Shown piece after piece: positions 27,985 to 37,459 of a DNA stretch of 64,000 bases. Numbering within the stretch: position 1 is the first letter of the stretch; each line of letters begins with the position of its first letter. The position numbers and the translations under genes are program-made. The notes beneath the pieces are model-generated. The model was not told the DNA's origin. It saw nothing but the letters and a program-made list of their open reading frames with translations, and made no database searches. Source of the stretch: CAVVGZ01 sp963747965 (GTDB lineage: Bacteria > Chloroflexota > Anaerolineae > Anaerolineales > Anaerolineaceae); the NCBI GenBank assembly GCA_963747965.1, contig CAVVGZ010000008.1, positions 124,001 through 188,000 of the forward strand. Direction: 5' to 3'.

Positions 27985-29331
27985 TTACTTGTTATTTTTC
28001 TCCAAAGGTCGTGCAGGAACCCCAACCACCACGCAGTCGGGGGGCACATCATGGGTCACAACCGAGCCTGCCCCTGTTCGCGCCCGCTCACCAATTTTTA
28101 CCGGGGCAACCAGCATGGTGTCACTTCCAATGAAAGCCCCGGCACCAATTTCTGTGGGATGCTTCTTGCTGCCGTCAAAATTGCAGGTGATTGTACCTGC
28201 ACCGATATTTACATCATCCCCAATTTGGGCATCACCAATATACGAGAAATGCCCCACCTTCACCCGTGCTCCAAGCCTGGAATTCTTAACTTCTCCAAAA
28301 TTACCCATGTGGACACCCTGGGAGAGGTATGCACCTTTTCGTAAATGGCCAAAAGGTCCAATTTCCACATGATCTTCAAGGATCGCCTTTTCCACCATGG
28401 ATGATACTATTTTACAATGATCGCCAATATTTGAATTGGTAATCACACTGTTCGGCCCTAGGATACATCCTTCGCCAATTATCGTGATTCCCTGAAGGTG
28501 GGTATTGGGTAGGATCACAGTATCTTGGCCAATCGTGACAGATGCGTCCACATAAACCGTTGAAGGATCCCGCATTGTTACTCCAGCTAACATCCAGCCT
28601 GAATTAATGCGACCTTGAAGGATATGCTCAGCCTCTGCCAGGTGGGTCCGTGTATTGATTCCGATTGCCTCTGAGGGATCATCCAGCACCAATCCTTGAA
28701 CCGTCTGACCCTGCTGCACTGCCAGGGCAACGCTGTCAGTGAGGTAATATTCCCCTTTTGGAGATATGTTTATTTTGTGTAAATTTTCCCACAACCAGTC
28801 AGAACGGAAGCAGTATACAGCTGCATTTAACTCATTGATTAAAAGTTGCTGCGGGGTTGCCTGCGCTTCTTCGACAATGGCCAGAATGTCTCCATTGCCC
28901 CCTCGAATAATTCTGCCGAATCCCCGCGGATTCGTGGAGTGTAGAGTCAGCATGGTTATTGGTCCCGAATTGGACTCCTGCATCTGGACAAGCCTGGTGA
29001 GAGTTTGCCTGGTGAGCAGCGGCATATCTGCATTTGTTACCAGAACCAGATCGGATTCGCCCGCAAGCAGGTCTTCAGCAGTGAGAACTGCGTGGGCAGT
29101 ACCAAGCTGCTCTTCCTGGTACACAAATCTTGCAGCATCACCAACAACTTCTCTCACAGCATCAGAACCATGTCCAACAACCAGTACTGGTTTATTTGAG
29201 GAAAGGCTGGTAGTCACATCCAGGGAATATTGGATGAGGGGTTTTCCCGCCAGGGTATGTAATACTTTCACCAATGAAGATCGCATGCGTGTTCCTTGAC
29301 CAGCGGCCAGGATTAGTGCGGTCGTTTGCAT
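27985..29331 (-). CDS. glmU: Bifunctional N-acetylglucosamine-1-phosphate uridyltransferase / glucosamine-1-phosphate acetyltransferase
   Basis: This 448-residue cytoplasmic enzyme makes UDP-GlcNAc for cell-wall and polysaccharide synthesis. The uridyltransferase domain (about 1-230) starts with ILAAGQGTRMRSSLVKVLH and contains VTNADMPLL. The C-terminal left-handed beta-helix acetyltransferase domain (about 250-440) shows many hexapeptide repeats (such as IGDDVNIGAGTITCNFDG) with the conserved His and Asn sites. It is the first gene of the run glmU, corC-like, cdd, recO. Confidence 0.93.
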   Translation of the reverse strand: MQTTALILAAGQGTRMRSSLVKVLHTLAGKPLIQYSLDVTTSLSSNKPVLVVGHGSDAVREVVGDAARFVYQEEQLGTAHAVLTAEDLLAGESDLVLVTNADMPLLTRQTLTRLVQMQESNSGPITMLTLHSTNPRGFGRIIRGGNGDILAIVEEAQATPQQLLINELNAAVYCFRSDWLWENLHKINISPKGEYYLTDSVALAVQQGQTVQGLVLDDPSEAIGINTRTHLAEAEHILQGRINSGWMLAGVTMRDPSTVYVDASVTIGQDTVILPNTHLQGITIIGEGCILGPNSVITNSNIGDHCKIVSSMVEKAILEDHVEIGPFGHLRKGAYLSQGVHMGNFGEVKNSRLGARVKVGHFSYIGDAQIGDDVNIGAGTITCNFDGSKKHPTEIGAGAFIGSDTMLVAPVKIGERARTGAGSVVTHDVPPDCVVVGVPARPLEKNNK

Positions 29332-29371
29332 CCTTTTCCTCCTTTTTTACCAAAACTGTGCAGGTCTATCA

Positions 29372-29423
29372 TAAGAATAAAATAGAATGAGCCTTGTGCG
29401 CAATTCGTTCCGCACAAAGCTCA
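29372..29423 (-). terminator. Terminator of tRNA-Gln
   Basis: Minus strand: TGAGCTTTGTGCG and CGCACAAGGCTCA form a 13-pair stem (one G-T pair) with a 10-nt loop, followed by the T-rich ATTCTATTTTATTC. It lies 28 bp beyond the tRNA 3' end. Confidence 0.7.
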
Positions 29424-29450
29424 ATATCCAAATGACAGCCAATAATGAGG

Positions 29451-29521
29451 CTGGGGCGCCTGGATTCGAACCAAGATCCACAGATCCAAAGTCTGGTGTG
29501 CTGCCATTGCACTACGCCCCA
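29451..29521 (-). tRNA. tRNA-Gln (anticodon TTG)
   Basis: The minus strand folds as a 71-nt tRNA. The acceptor stem TGGGGCG/CGCCCCA is perfect, the D arm is GTGC/GCAC, and the anticodon arm has loop CTTTGGA with anticodon TTG. The anticodon stem top pair (C-T) is mismatched, and the T arm is CTTGG TTCGAAT CCAGG. The discriminator is G, as in tRNA-Gln. The 3' CCA is not encoded (GCCTCA follows). Confidence 0.92.
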
Positions 29522-29547
29522 TAATATATGGTCCAATTTGTGAGAGC

Positions 29548-29577
29548 ATTTTAACACAGATTTTCTTTATCTGCTAA
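29548..29577 (-). promoter_or_regulatory. Promoter of tRNA-Gln
   Basis: Minus strand: TTAGCA (-35), 18-bp spacer, TAAAAT (-10) with a TGT extension, ending 27 bp before the tRNA. The -35 box equals the one proposed at 1470. Confidence 0.45.
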
Positions 29578-29650
29578 TTCACCATACACTCCGCCATGGC
29601 TGGCAAATTAGGTTTTCAGAGGAAAAAAATACCTGAGTGACTGGTTGAAA

Positions 29651-31610
29651 TTAATCGGCACAATCCGAACCATAATCAAAATTTTCGATGTTCCACAGCG
29701 TACTGCGGGTGGTCACATCCATCTCCATTCCGCAAAAGTCAGGGCGCGACATGGCCATTTTCAGTCGAAAATAAAGTGGTATGAAAGGCATTTCTTCTGC
29801 AATGGTTCTTTGCAGATCAGCATAGACAGCAGAATAGCGTTCCGTATCCTCATGGCTGGTCTGGCTGGCAGTCTGGCAAAGTTCATCCAGCAGGGGATTG
29901 GAATAGCCGATCACGTTGACACCCATCCAATCATTTTGCTCTGCCGGTATTTGGATGGTTTCCAGGGTGGAGCAGGAAGGCGTCGATCCTACTTCCCAGC
30001 TAAAATGCGCCAGGTCAAAATTGCGGCCAAATACCATCCCCTCCGGACCGGGTGAAAACAATTCTCCCGGATTGTAATTCTGCAGGCTTGCCTGTATTCC
30101 GCATTCATTCAGGGAATCAACCAGAATCTCAGCCACTTCAACACGCTGCGTGGCAAATGTTGTGGCATAGGTCACAACCAACGGGGTGCCATCCAAAACA
30201 TTGGCTACACCCCATGCCTGCCGCGGGGTGGCGGGATCGTTATCTATATCTCGCCATCCTGCCTCATCCAATAAGCGCTTTCCCTCTTCTACATCAAAGG
30301 GGATGGCTTGCAGCTCGCTCAAGTACAAAGGATGTGTGGGGGGCAAAAAACTGGCTGGGACAATAGACTCATCGATGAGGATGTCTGTAACCGCCCAGGC
30401 GCGATCTGTGCAGTATGCAAATGCTTTGCGCACCCTTGGATCGGAAAAGAAATCTGCCCGTTCACCGGCATATGGATTGTACCCATCATCGTAAATGGCA
30501 GGTTTAATTCCAAAGCTCAATTGTTCAAATTCTGGACCCTGGCCAATATAATAATCCAGTTTTTCCTTTCTGGATTCTTCGATAATTGGTTCCAATTGTT
30601 CCACGAGATCAGTGGAGTCGTCAACCAGGTCACATTTCCCTTCCAGAACACCTGCAATCTGATTGTCTGCATGGATTCCGGTAAATAGATACTGGATGGT
30701 ATCAAATTTTGGCAATCCCTCCGAGGCTCGGAAGTAATTGGGGTTTTTCTGCAAGGTTATTTTTTCACCGGCGATCCATTCCTGAATGATATATGGACCC
30801 CAGCCAAGGGGTTGGCGTGTCGTTTTCTGATCGGTTAATAATTCAGAAGGTTTCATCCCACTTAATTGGTGTTCTGGCAAAGGAGTCCAGAAGTACGTTT
30901 CGTATCTTTGGGGGGAGAATCCGGGTTTGCCAACCCATTCCACCGACAAATCATCCACCTCCTGGTAGGATTGGGTTCTGTAAATGGAGTGTTTGGATAC
31001 CGGTGTGTCACCATCAGCAGCGAGATCAAAGGAAAACACCGAATCCTTGGCAGTCAGTGGAGTCCCGTCTGACCAGGTAATCCCGGGCATAAGGCTAAAT
31101 CGAATGACCATCTGGTCCATTTGTAGCGGGCTGACGCCGTCCCATTGGACTGCACATTCTGTGGAACGGCATCCAGCGGGTAACACCACGGTACCCATCT
31201 GCAGGGGTACCAGCTCACCATCCATATTTACAACGGTGCTTCCCCCGCTGACCTCGACGGCTTGGTAAGAGACATCACCGGATTCAAATGAAGGCAATTT
31301 TTCCAGGATCACTGGTTGCGCTTCAAAACCACGCGTGTCGAATGGGCCGTCATAAATGGCTTCAAGGACACTCCACATACTTCTGCCAGATCCACCGTAG
31401 AGATAAAGGGTGGTCTGGTTCCTGTCCGAGACAAATTGTCAGTGTGCGTGGAATTGCTGTAGGAGTTGCAGGCACAGGAGTGTTTTCTGGGGGTGTGGTT
31501 TCAATCATTGTGGCAGTTGGTGCAGCCGTATCAGCAGTCTTACAGGAAACCAGCAATAAACCTGCAAATAAGATCAACACTCCTATCTGCACGAATTTTC
31601 TAGAATTCAT
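29651..31610 (-). CDS. Solute-binding lipoprotein of a peptide ABC transporter, broken by one frameshift
   Basis: Corrected, this is an exported SBP family 5 protein of about 650 residues that would bind oligopeptides or similar solutes outside the cell. It has a signal peptide with lipobox LLLVSCK and a Thr/Pro linker, then RTLTICLGQEPD. The frame breaks near 31412: removing one base reads DTLYLYGGSGRSMWSVLE and enters the long downstream frame (MWSVLEAIYDGPFDTRG). Family features follow (GWGPYIIQEWIAGEKITLQKN, DPRVRKAFAYCTDRAW). The ATG at 31610 follows GAGGAG. A minus-strand terminator at 31666-31711 separates it from the transporter genes upstream, so it is probably a separate unit. Confidence 0.85.
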
Positions 31611-32149
31611 AAAAGCTCCTCATTTCTTCCCAATATTGTGAAATTATACCCCAGCCGTGAGATCGAAAAAAAGAAAACCAGCCCTGAAACAATTCCGGGG
31701 CTGGTAAGGGTTTTATTCAGGTTCCTGAATGGCTCCTGCCGGGTTCCGTGTAATCTCAGGTCCGGCGAATTCAGGATACCATCCCTGAGGTTGTTTTTCG
31801 CAATCTAAACGGATGACCATGATTGTTGGTGATTTATTGGAACTCACCAATCCATGAAGAAATTTTCCATCATGCAATATGCAGTGAAAAAATCCATACC
31901 GCAAATCCGCCAGCCGGGATTTTCTGAAAAGGCCCGTGGAAACCCGGGTTCAAGGACCCATTAGTAAGGTTCGCCTTAATATCCCTGTTCCGGTATTTAC
32001 GCGAATACAGGACCAAAATGGTATAGAGCAATCATCACGTCATAAATGGAAGTTGGTGGAAAAAGCCCGATCGGATCAAAATGATAATTTTGGTGGCGTC
32101 CCGGCCTCCAGGGAAATAACAACCCGAATGGATTGGTATGGGTTTTCCT
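31611..32149. other. 540-bp stretch without a convincing gene
   Basis: It lies between the frameshifted permease and the solute-binding protein on the minus strand. An open frame at 31713-31904 (TTG start, 63 codons, ending just before the terminator at 31711) reads like possible protein but has no recognisable family, ribosome site or ATG. The remainder has frequent stops in all frames. A decayed gene is possible. Confidence 0.4.
31666..31711 (-). terminator. Rho-independent terminator
   Basis: Minus strand: ACCAGCCC and GGGCTGGT form an 8-bp stem (loop CGGAATTGTTTCA), followed by TTTCTTTTTTTC. It probably ends the oligopeptide transporter transcript before the second solute-binding protein gene. 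Confidence 0.7.
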
Positions 32150-33131
32150 TTACAGGCCTGTTCCTGTTCCCCGCATGCGTGGATCAAGGATATCCCTCAG
32201 AGCATCTCCAACCAGGTTCCATGCCAAAACAAACAGGATGATGGCCATACCTGGATACACCACAATATACCAGTGAATGGCGAGGGATGGAATCCAGCTG
32301 CGCGGCAAAACTGATCATCTGGCCCCAATCAGCATATCCGGTTTGTGCCCCCAATCCCAGGAAACTTAATGCTGCAAAGGTTAATACATAGGAACCGATA
32401 TCCATGGATGCCAACACCAGCACGGGGAATACCGCATTCGGTAATAAATGACGAAATAAAATGCGCGTATCTTTAGCCCCGATCACGCGGGCAGCTAATG
32501 TGTATTCATATTCTCTAACACTTAGAATATTCCCCCTGATGACGCGTGCATAAGTCATCCAACCAAAGATGATAATCGCCAGCATACCGGTCAATATCTG
32601 TACCTGGACAGGGTTGATGTCTTTTCTAGGGTCCGTACCAAATGTAATGAAGGATAAACCCCTCGCAAAAAACATCAAAAAACCGCCTTCCGCCCGGCCG
32701 TAAACCGTTTGCAGAACCGATGTAAGCGTAATGGCAGCCAGTAAAAAGGGAAACGCCATGAAGACTTCTGTTCCCCGCATTAATATCTCATCCGCCCACC
32801 CTGAATAAAAACCGGAAATGGAACCTATTACAAGGCCAATGATGAGGGTTATGATCGTGATAACAACACCAACACGAAAGGCTGTCCTGGTTCCCCAAAT
32901 TACCCCATAGAATATGTCATACTGGCCTTCGGTTGTTCCAAAGATATGTTCTGCACTCGGCGGCTGTGGCTCATTCTTAAAACCATCCCGCGGGATCATG
33001 TAGGGATCGCGTGAATTAGCTGGCGGCGGGGCAATTTGTTCTGCAAAGATAGCCACACAAAAGAACCCGAATAACAGCACAATACCAACTGCTGATGCGG
33101 GATTTTTAAATAACCTTTTTAATATATCCAT
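32150..33131 (-). CDS. Oligopeptide/dipeptide ABC transporter permease (DppC type), frameshifted near the C-terminus
   Basis: This inner-membrane permease of about 327 residues has the OppC/DppC N-terminal segment, six helices and the BPD_transp_1 core (EYTLAARVIGAKDTRILFRHLLPN, the EAA loop that contacts the ATPases). In the uncorrected frame the end becomes meaningless after SFAAQ and runs to 32184. Dropping one base at about 32301-32304 gives SWIPSLAIHWYIVVYPGMA and LVGDALRDILDPRMRG, the normal family ending, with the stop at 32150. It pairs with the DppB-type permease directly upstream (24 bp). Confidence 0.9.
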
Positions 33132-33155
33132 TCGTTACCTGGTTAATAAACCGCC

Positions 33156-34220
33156 CTAATGTAACCGGATGCGGGGATCGATGACGCCGTAAAGGACGTC
33201 CACAATCAAATTCCCAAAAATCAATATCACGCAGCTGAATAATGCCACTCCCAATACCGACACCACATCCAGGGATGTTGCCGATTCTGCCATAAAGGAA
33301 CCCATTCCGGAGATATCAAAAATGGTTTCCGTAATCACAACGCCATTTAATAAGCCAATCAGCATTAAAGCTCCAACAGTAATCACCGGTATCAGGGCAT
33401 TTTGAAGCGCATGGCGCCGGATAACTAATTCTTCACGCATGCCTTTTGATCTTGCCGTCCGGATATAATCCTGCATGAGTGTTTCCAGCATGGATGATCG
33501 GGTCACCCGCAGAAGATACGCCCAGGATAGATATGCCAGCGTAATTACCGGTAAAACCAGGTGCCTGGTAGCATCCCAAAAAACATCCATACGCGCATTC
33601 ATCAATGCATCAATGGTATACATGTTGGTATAATTTATAAATTCTGGCGAACGCACAACCTGAAGTGCCCAATCTGAGAGTCGTCCCGGTGGAAACCAGC
33701 CCAGCTGCCCGTAAAAGAACATTAATACCAAAAGACCAAAAACAAAAGTCGGAATTGACCACCCGACGATGCTGAATACCCGCAGAACCTGGTCAATTGG
33801 CCGGTTATGGTTCATAGCCGATACCACGCCTAACCAGATCCCAATTCCCAACATCGGGATCGCAGTCCATAAAGCCAGTTCCGCAGTCGCCGGAAGGCGG
33901 CGTGCAATAACCTCCGCAACGGTTCCTTTGCCTGTCTTTGACCAGCCCAAATTGCCGAGTGCTACACCCCCCTTTATCTCACCCGTATCCGGATCTTTAA
34001 ACCCGGCCATCCAGCGCCAGTATTGAACAGGAATGGGGTCATCAAGGCCGTATTTCTTGATGATCCCTTCCATGGCGCCCTGGCGCTTGGGAATATCCTT
34101 AATATAGAGGGCTGCCCGCTCATAGGGGGTAAGTAATGACAGCATCACAAAAATCAACATGGTAACCGTGATGATTAATAAAGGCAGGGTTAACAATCGG
34201 CGGAGGATATATGCAGTCAT
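33156..34220 (-). CDS. Oligopeptide/dipeptide ABC transporter permease (DppB type)
   Basis: This 354-residue inner-membrane permease starts with the characteristic DppB helix (MTAYILRRLLTLPLLIITVTMLIF). It has a long periplasmic loop and the EAA motif region (YIRTARSKGMREELVIRRHALQNALIPV). It ends in VDVLYGVIDPRIR, a typical family end. It forms the heterodimeric channel with the DppC-type partner downstream. A strong 12-bp hairpin lies between it and the solute-binding protein gene upstream. Confidence 0.94.
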   Translation of the reverse strand: MTAYILRRLLTLPLLIITVTMLIFVMLSLLTPYERAALYIKDIPKRQGAMEGIIKKYGLDDPIPVQYWRWMAGFKDPDTGEIKGGVALGNLGWSKTGKGTVAEVIARRLPATAELALWTAIPMLGIGIWLGVVSAMNHNRPIDQVLRVFSIVGWSIPTFVFGLLVLMFFYGQLGWFPPGRLSDWALQVVRSPEFINYTNMYTIDALMNARMDVFWDATRHLVLPVITLAYLSWAYLLRVTRSSMLETLMQDYIRTARSKGMREELVIRRHALQNALIPVITVGALMLIGLLNGVVITETIFDISGMGSFMAESATSLDVVSVLGVALFSCVILIFGNLIVDVLYGVIDPRIRLH

Positions 34221-34264
34221 TTATTTCGCCATAATAAAACCTTCAGGAATGAGAAATTAAAATT

Positions 34265-34293
34265 CCCCAGGGAACCAAACCGGTTCCCTGGGG
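34265..34293 (-). promoter_or_regulatory. Intercistronic hairpin between solute-binding protein and permease
   Basis: CCCCAGGGAACC and GGTTCCCTGGGG form a perfect 12-bp stem with a five-base loop, followed on the minus strand by AATTTTAATTTC. In transport operons such structures often end part of the transcripts or protect the upstream message, so more binding protein than permease is made. Confidence 0.6.
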
Positions 34294-34309
34294 TAATGTG
34301 AAACATGCT

Positions 34310-36370
34310 TTATTGTTCTTTGCTTAGAGCGTAAATCCACCCATACTCAGCATTTCCATAAGCCGGGTTGTAGTAAAAACCTTTTACCCAGGTCTGATAG
34401 TGCAAGCCATCCAGCACCTGGTATAACCAGATATTAACGGCATCTTCTTGAGCCATGGCCTGGATTTCCTCGTAGATCGGTTTGCGGGCATCATTCCCTG
34501 TGGTGTTGGCACCCTCGATGATCAGACCATCGTATTTGGCCTTCATTTCATCGGTCATGTTGATGATCCGGCCATAAGCGCCCTGTGAGTAGAGGAAGGG
34601 CTGCACCCAGTTGTGCGGGTCATGGTAATCTTCCACCCACCCGCCGACGTAAATCGGCAGTTTACCTGCACGCCGGCTTTCCAGCAGGACAGGCCACGGC
34701 ATACCGACTACTGCCACGTTAAAACTCGGGTTGACTGCCTCTAAACCGGCTTTCAGGATTTCTGAGGCCAGGCGGCGGGTGTCATTTCCCGTGTTATAGC
34801 CTAACTGCATGTAGAAACCCATATTCCAGATATCATCTTCGTCTTCTCCGGCTGGGATGCCGTCGCCATCCACATCTGCCAGTTTGAATTCCTCTTCACA
34901 CTTGGCAGGATCATATGCGTAGAGTGGTGCTTGGCCTTCGATATAACCCAGCATACCCATCGGGATGGGTCCCTGCGCCTGAACACCATCACCGGCCAGG
35001 GCATCATTGACCATCGCGGAAAAGTCAAAACAATAGTTAAAGGCTTTGCGGATATGCACATCACTGAAGAAGGTCGGTGTAATACCATTTCCATTAAGCT
35101 CCCCGCTGCCCACAAAGGGATTTCCGCCTTCAACATTGATATTCCAGTTCATTTGAGCTGGGGTAATTGCTGGTGCAGGCAATGAGCGGAAGGCTTTGAT
35201 ATACCCATCAGCATTTTCATCAACACAGCTTGACTCATCAATTCCACAGCGTTGTTTGTAGTAGGGTTCCAGCTGGGGACGATATTGCGCTGGGGCATAA
35301 ATAAAATCTGCATCCCCTGCCTCAAACATGGATAGGCGGGTACCCCATTCATCAACATTCTTGATAACTACCCGCGGGATACTGGCAACACCGCTCGGGC
35401 CGTCCTCCCACATGGGTTCTGTGCGCCAGTAATCCGGATTTGCAGTGAGGATGATTTCCTCATTAGGAACCCAGGATTCCAGCATGTAAGGGCCGGTGCC
35501 GTTGGCATCCTTAAAGAGGATGGTATCTTCTGCAGACGGGTCAGCAAAATCCTGCCAGGTCGCACAATCTCCGTCCCAATCCCCATTCTCTGCCATCCAC
35601 TCCTGGTCAAGTACACCACCAAGGAACTGCTGTGAGGCGAGTGCCAGGAACCAGGGAACGGGCGCTGCCAGGTTGTAGGTAACCGTTCCGGCGGCATCAT
35701 CAGCCACAACCGCTGCTTTGACCGCTTCGCACACCTTTAACAGGTCATCCGGTGTAAGTTCCTCAAATGTTGCCTTTCCGGCATAGGCAGCAGCAAAATC
35801 CTTGCTGCTTGCAAGGGAGAAATCGGTCCCGAAGAAGGCTTCATAGGTAATCCACTGCCAGCCATCGATGCGTCCCTGCAGGTTGGCACGCGCTACTGTG
35901 TAGGCAATATCATGCGGTTCAAGGGTTCCGCCTTTGTGGAACTTGACACCGTCGCGGATATTAAAGACCCACTGTTTTCCATCCTCGCTGGTTGTCCAGT
36001 CTGTCGCCAGGGCGGGAACATATTCTGTTGTCGATTCCCGGTCGAAGAAAGCCAGGCCTTCATAGATATTCAGCTCGACCGTGGAACCCGCCGTTTCATA
36101 AGTCCAGGCTGGATCCAGCGTTTCCGGTTCACCGGCGCCGGTGATCACCATCAGGGTGTCCGGATTCTTAAATGGGGCAGTAACCGGTGCGACTACTTCC
36201 TCGGCGACTACTTCTGGTGTAGCCGTGACAACAACTTCCTTTACTTCACCCTCAACAATCACTGTCTGGACGATTGTTTCAGGTGTGGGCTGGGCAGCCG
36301 GCTGGCAGGCGCCAAGCATAAGGCTGAAGACCATAAGTAAAGCACCCACGATATATAATTTATTTCTCAT
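34310..36370 (-). CDS. Solute-binding lipoprotein of the oligopeptide ABC transporter
   Basis: This 686-residue exported SBP family 5 protein has a signal peptide ending at lipobox MLGAC, a Pro/Thr/Val linker, and the family blocks GEPETLDPAWTYETAG, VFNIRDGVKFHKGG and ILTANPDYW. An acidic loop ADVDGDGIPAGEDEDD (about residues 510-525) resembles a calcium-binding DxDxDG site, not usual in this family. A perfect-looking ribosome site (GGAGGAGG) precedes the ATG. It lies between the ATPase genes (upstream) and the two permeases (downstream) of the same transporter. Confidence 0.93.
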   Translation of the reverse strand: MRNKLYIVGALLMVFSLMLGACQPAAQPTPETIVQTVIVEGEVKEVVVTATPEVVAEEVVAPVTAPFKNPDTLMVITGAGEPETLDPAWTYETAGSTVELNIYEGLAFFDRESTTEYVPALATDWTTSEDGKQWVFNIRDGVKFHKGGTLEPHDIAYTVARANLQGRIDGWQWITYEAFFGTDFSLASSKDFAAAYAGKATFEELTPDDLLKVCEAVKAAVVADDAAGTVTYNLAAPVPWFLALASQQFLGGVLDQEWMAENGDWDGDCATWQDFADPSAEDTILFKDANGTGPYMLESWVPNEEIILTANPDYWRTEPMWEDGPSGVASIPRVVIKNVDEWGTRLSMFEAGDADFIYAPAQYRPQLEPYYKQRCGIDESSCVDENADGYIKAFRSLPAPAITPAQMNWNINVEGGNPFVGSGELNGNGITPTFFSDVHIRKAFNYCFDFSAMVNDALAGDGVQAQGPIPMGMLGYIEGQAPLYAYDPAKCEEEFKLADVDGDGIPAGEDEDDIWNMGFYMQLGYNTGNDTRRLASEILKAGLEAVNPSFNVAVVGMPWPVLLESRRAGKLPIYVGGWVEDYHDPHNWVQPFLYSQGAYGRIINMTDEMKAKYDGLIIEGANTTGNDARKPIYEEIQAMAQEDAVNIWLYQVLDGLHYQTWVKGFYYNPAYGNAEYGWIYALSKEQ

Positions 36371-36475
36371 ATTTCCTCCTCCAACTTATTAACAGTTTGT
36401 ATGTATTTTGACAAATCTGATTTTTATACGCATTTTGGAGAAAAATTTCCTGAATATGCACCTCCTTCTCACATC

Positions 36476-37459
36476 TCAAACGAGATGACAGGCAACATAA
36501 TGATCGGGGCTGACTTCGCGCAGTACCGGTTTCACTTCAGCACATATCGTTGTGGCTAACGGGCAGCGTGTTCTGAACCGGCATCCGGATGGCGGATTTA
36601 CCGGTGAGGGAACATCACCTGCCAGGATAATTCGCTGTCTTTTTTCCTCGGCAAACGGGTCAGGAATTGGAACAGCGGACAGCAAGGCTTGCGTATAGGG
36701 GTGCAACGGATGGTAATACAGTTCATCACGGGTGGTTAACTCGGCCAGGATGCCGAGATACATCACTGCCACCCGGTCGCTGATGTGACGCACCATGGAT
36801 AGGTCATGTGCAATGAAAAGATAAGTCAGGTTAAAATCGCGCTGCAGATCTTCGAGCAGGTTGACCACCTGTGCCTGAATGGATACATCCAGGGCTGAAA
36901 TTGGTTCGTCACAAACAATCAATTCGGGGTTCAAAGCCAGGGCACGTGCAATGCCAATTCTTTGGCGCTGCCCGCCAGAGAATTCGTGTGGATAACGGTT
37001 TGAGAAAGCCGGGTTCAAACCAACCAGCTCCAGCAGTTCCTCCACTCTTTCCTGAAGTTCTGTCCCCTTCTTGATATTATGGATGACCAGAGGTTCACTG
37101 ACAATCTCGCCGACGGTCATACGCGGATTCAAGCTGGCGTAAGGATCCTGAAAGATCATCTGCATTTTCCTGCGCATCTTCCGCAGATCTTCACCTTTTG
37201 TTGCTACCAGGTCAACATCCCCAAAGAAAACATGTCCAGCTGTGGGGCGATACAACTGCAAAATCGTGCGTCCAGCAGTCGATTTGCCGCAGCCGGATTC
37301 CCCAACCAGGCCTAACGTTTCCCCTTTTAATATATCAAATGAGATGTCATCAACAGCATGGACAGCACCCACCTGCTTTTGAAAGATGATTCCGCGTGTA
37401 ATGGGAAAATATTTTACTAAATTCCTGACGCTTAATAATACTTCTTTCGTATTGTTCAT
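36476..37459 (-). CDS. Oligopeptide ABC transporter ATP-binding protein (DppF type)
   Basis: This 327-residue cytoplasmic ATPase powers the transporter. Walker A GESGCGKST, Q-loop (MQMIFQDPYASLNPRMTVG), signature FSGGQRQRIGIARALA, Walker B LIVCDEPISALD and the H-loop FIAHDLSMVRH are complete. The C-terminal oligo_HPY domain carries the cysteines GCRFRTRCPLATTIC. Its start overlaps the stop of the DppD-type gene by one base. Confidence 0.95.
   Translation of the reverse strand: MNNTKEVLLSVRNLVKYFPITRGIIFQKQVGAVHAVDDISFDILKGETLGLVGESGCGKSTAGRTILQLYRPTAGHVFFGDVDLVATKGEDLRKMRRKMQMIFQDPYASLNPRMTVGEIVSEPLVIHNIKKGTELQERVEELLELVGLNPAFSNRYPHEFSGGQRQRIGIARALALNPELIVCDEPISALDVSIQAQVVNLLEDLQRDFNLTYLFIAHDLSMVRHISDRVAVMYLGILAELTTRDELYYHPLHPYTQALLSAVPIPDPFAEEKRQRIILAGDVPSPVNPPSGCRFRTRCPLATTICAEVKPVLREVSPDHYVACHLV

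Noticed and set aside
31713..31904. 63-codon minus-strand frame ending at a terminator
   Set aside because: Starts only at TTG without a ribosome site, no family match, and upstream frames are stop-rich. Kept only as a note in the intergenic entry.
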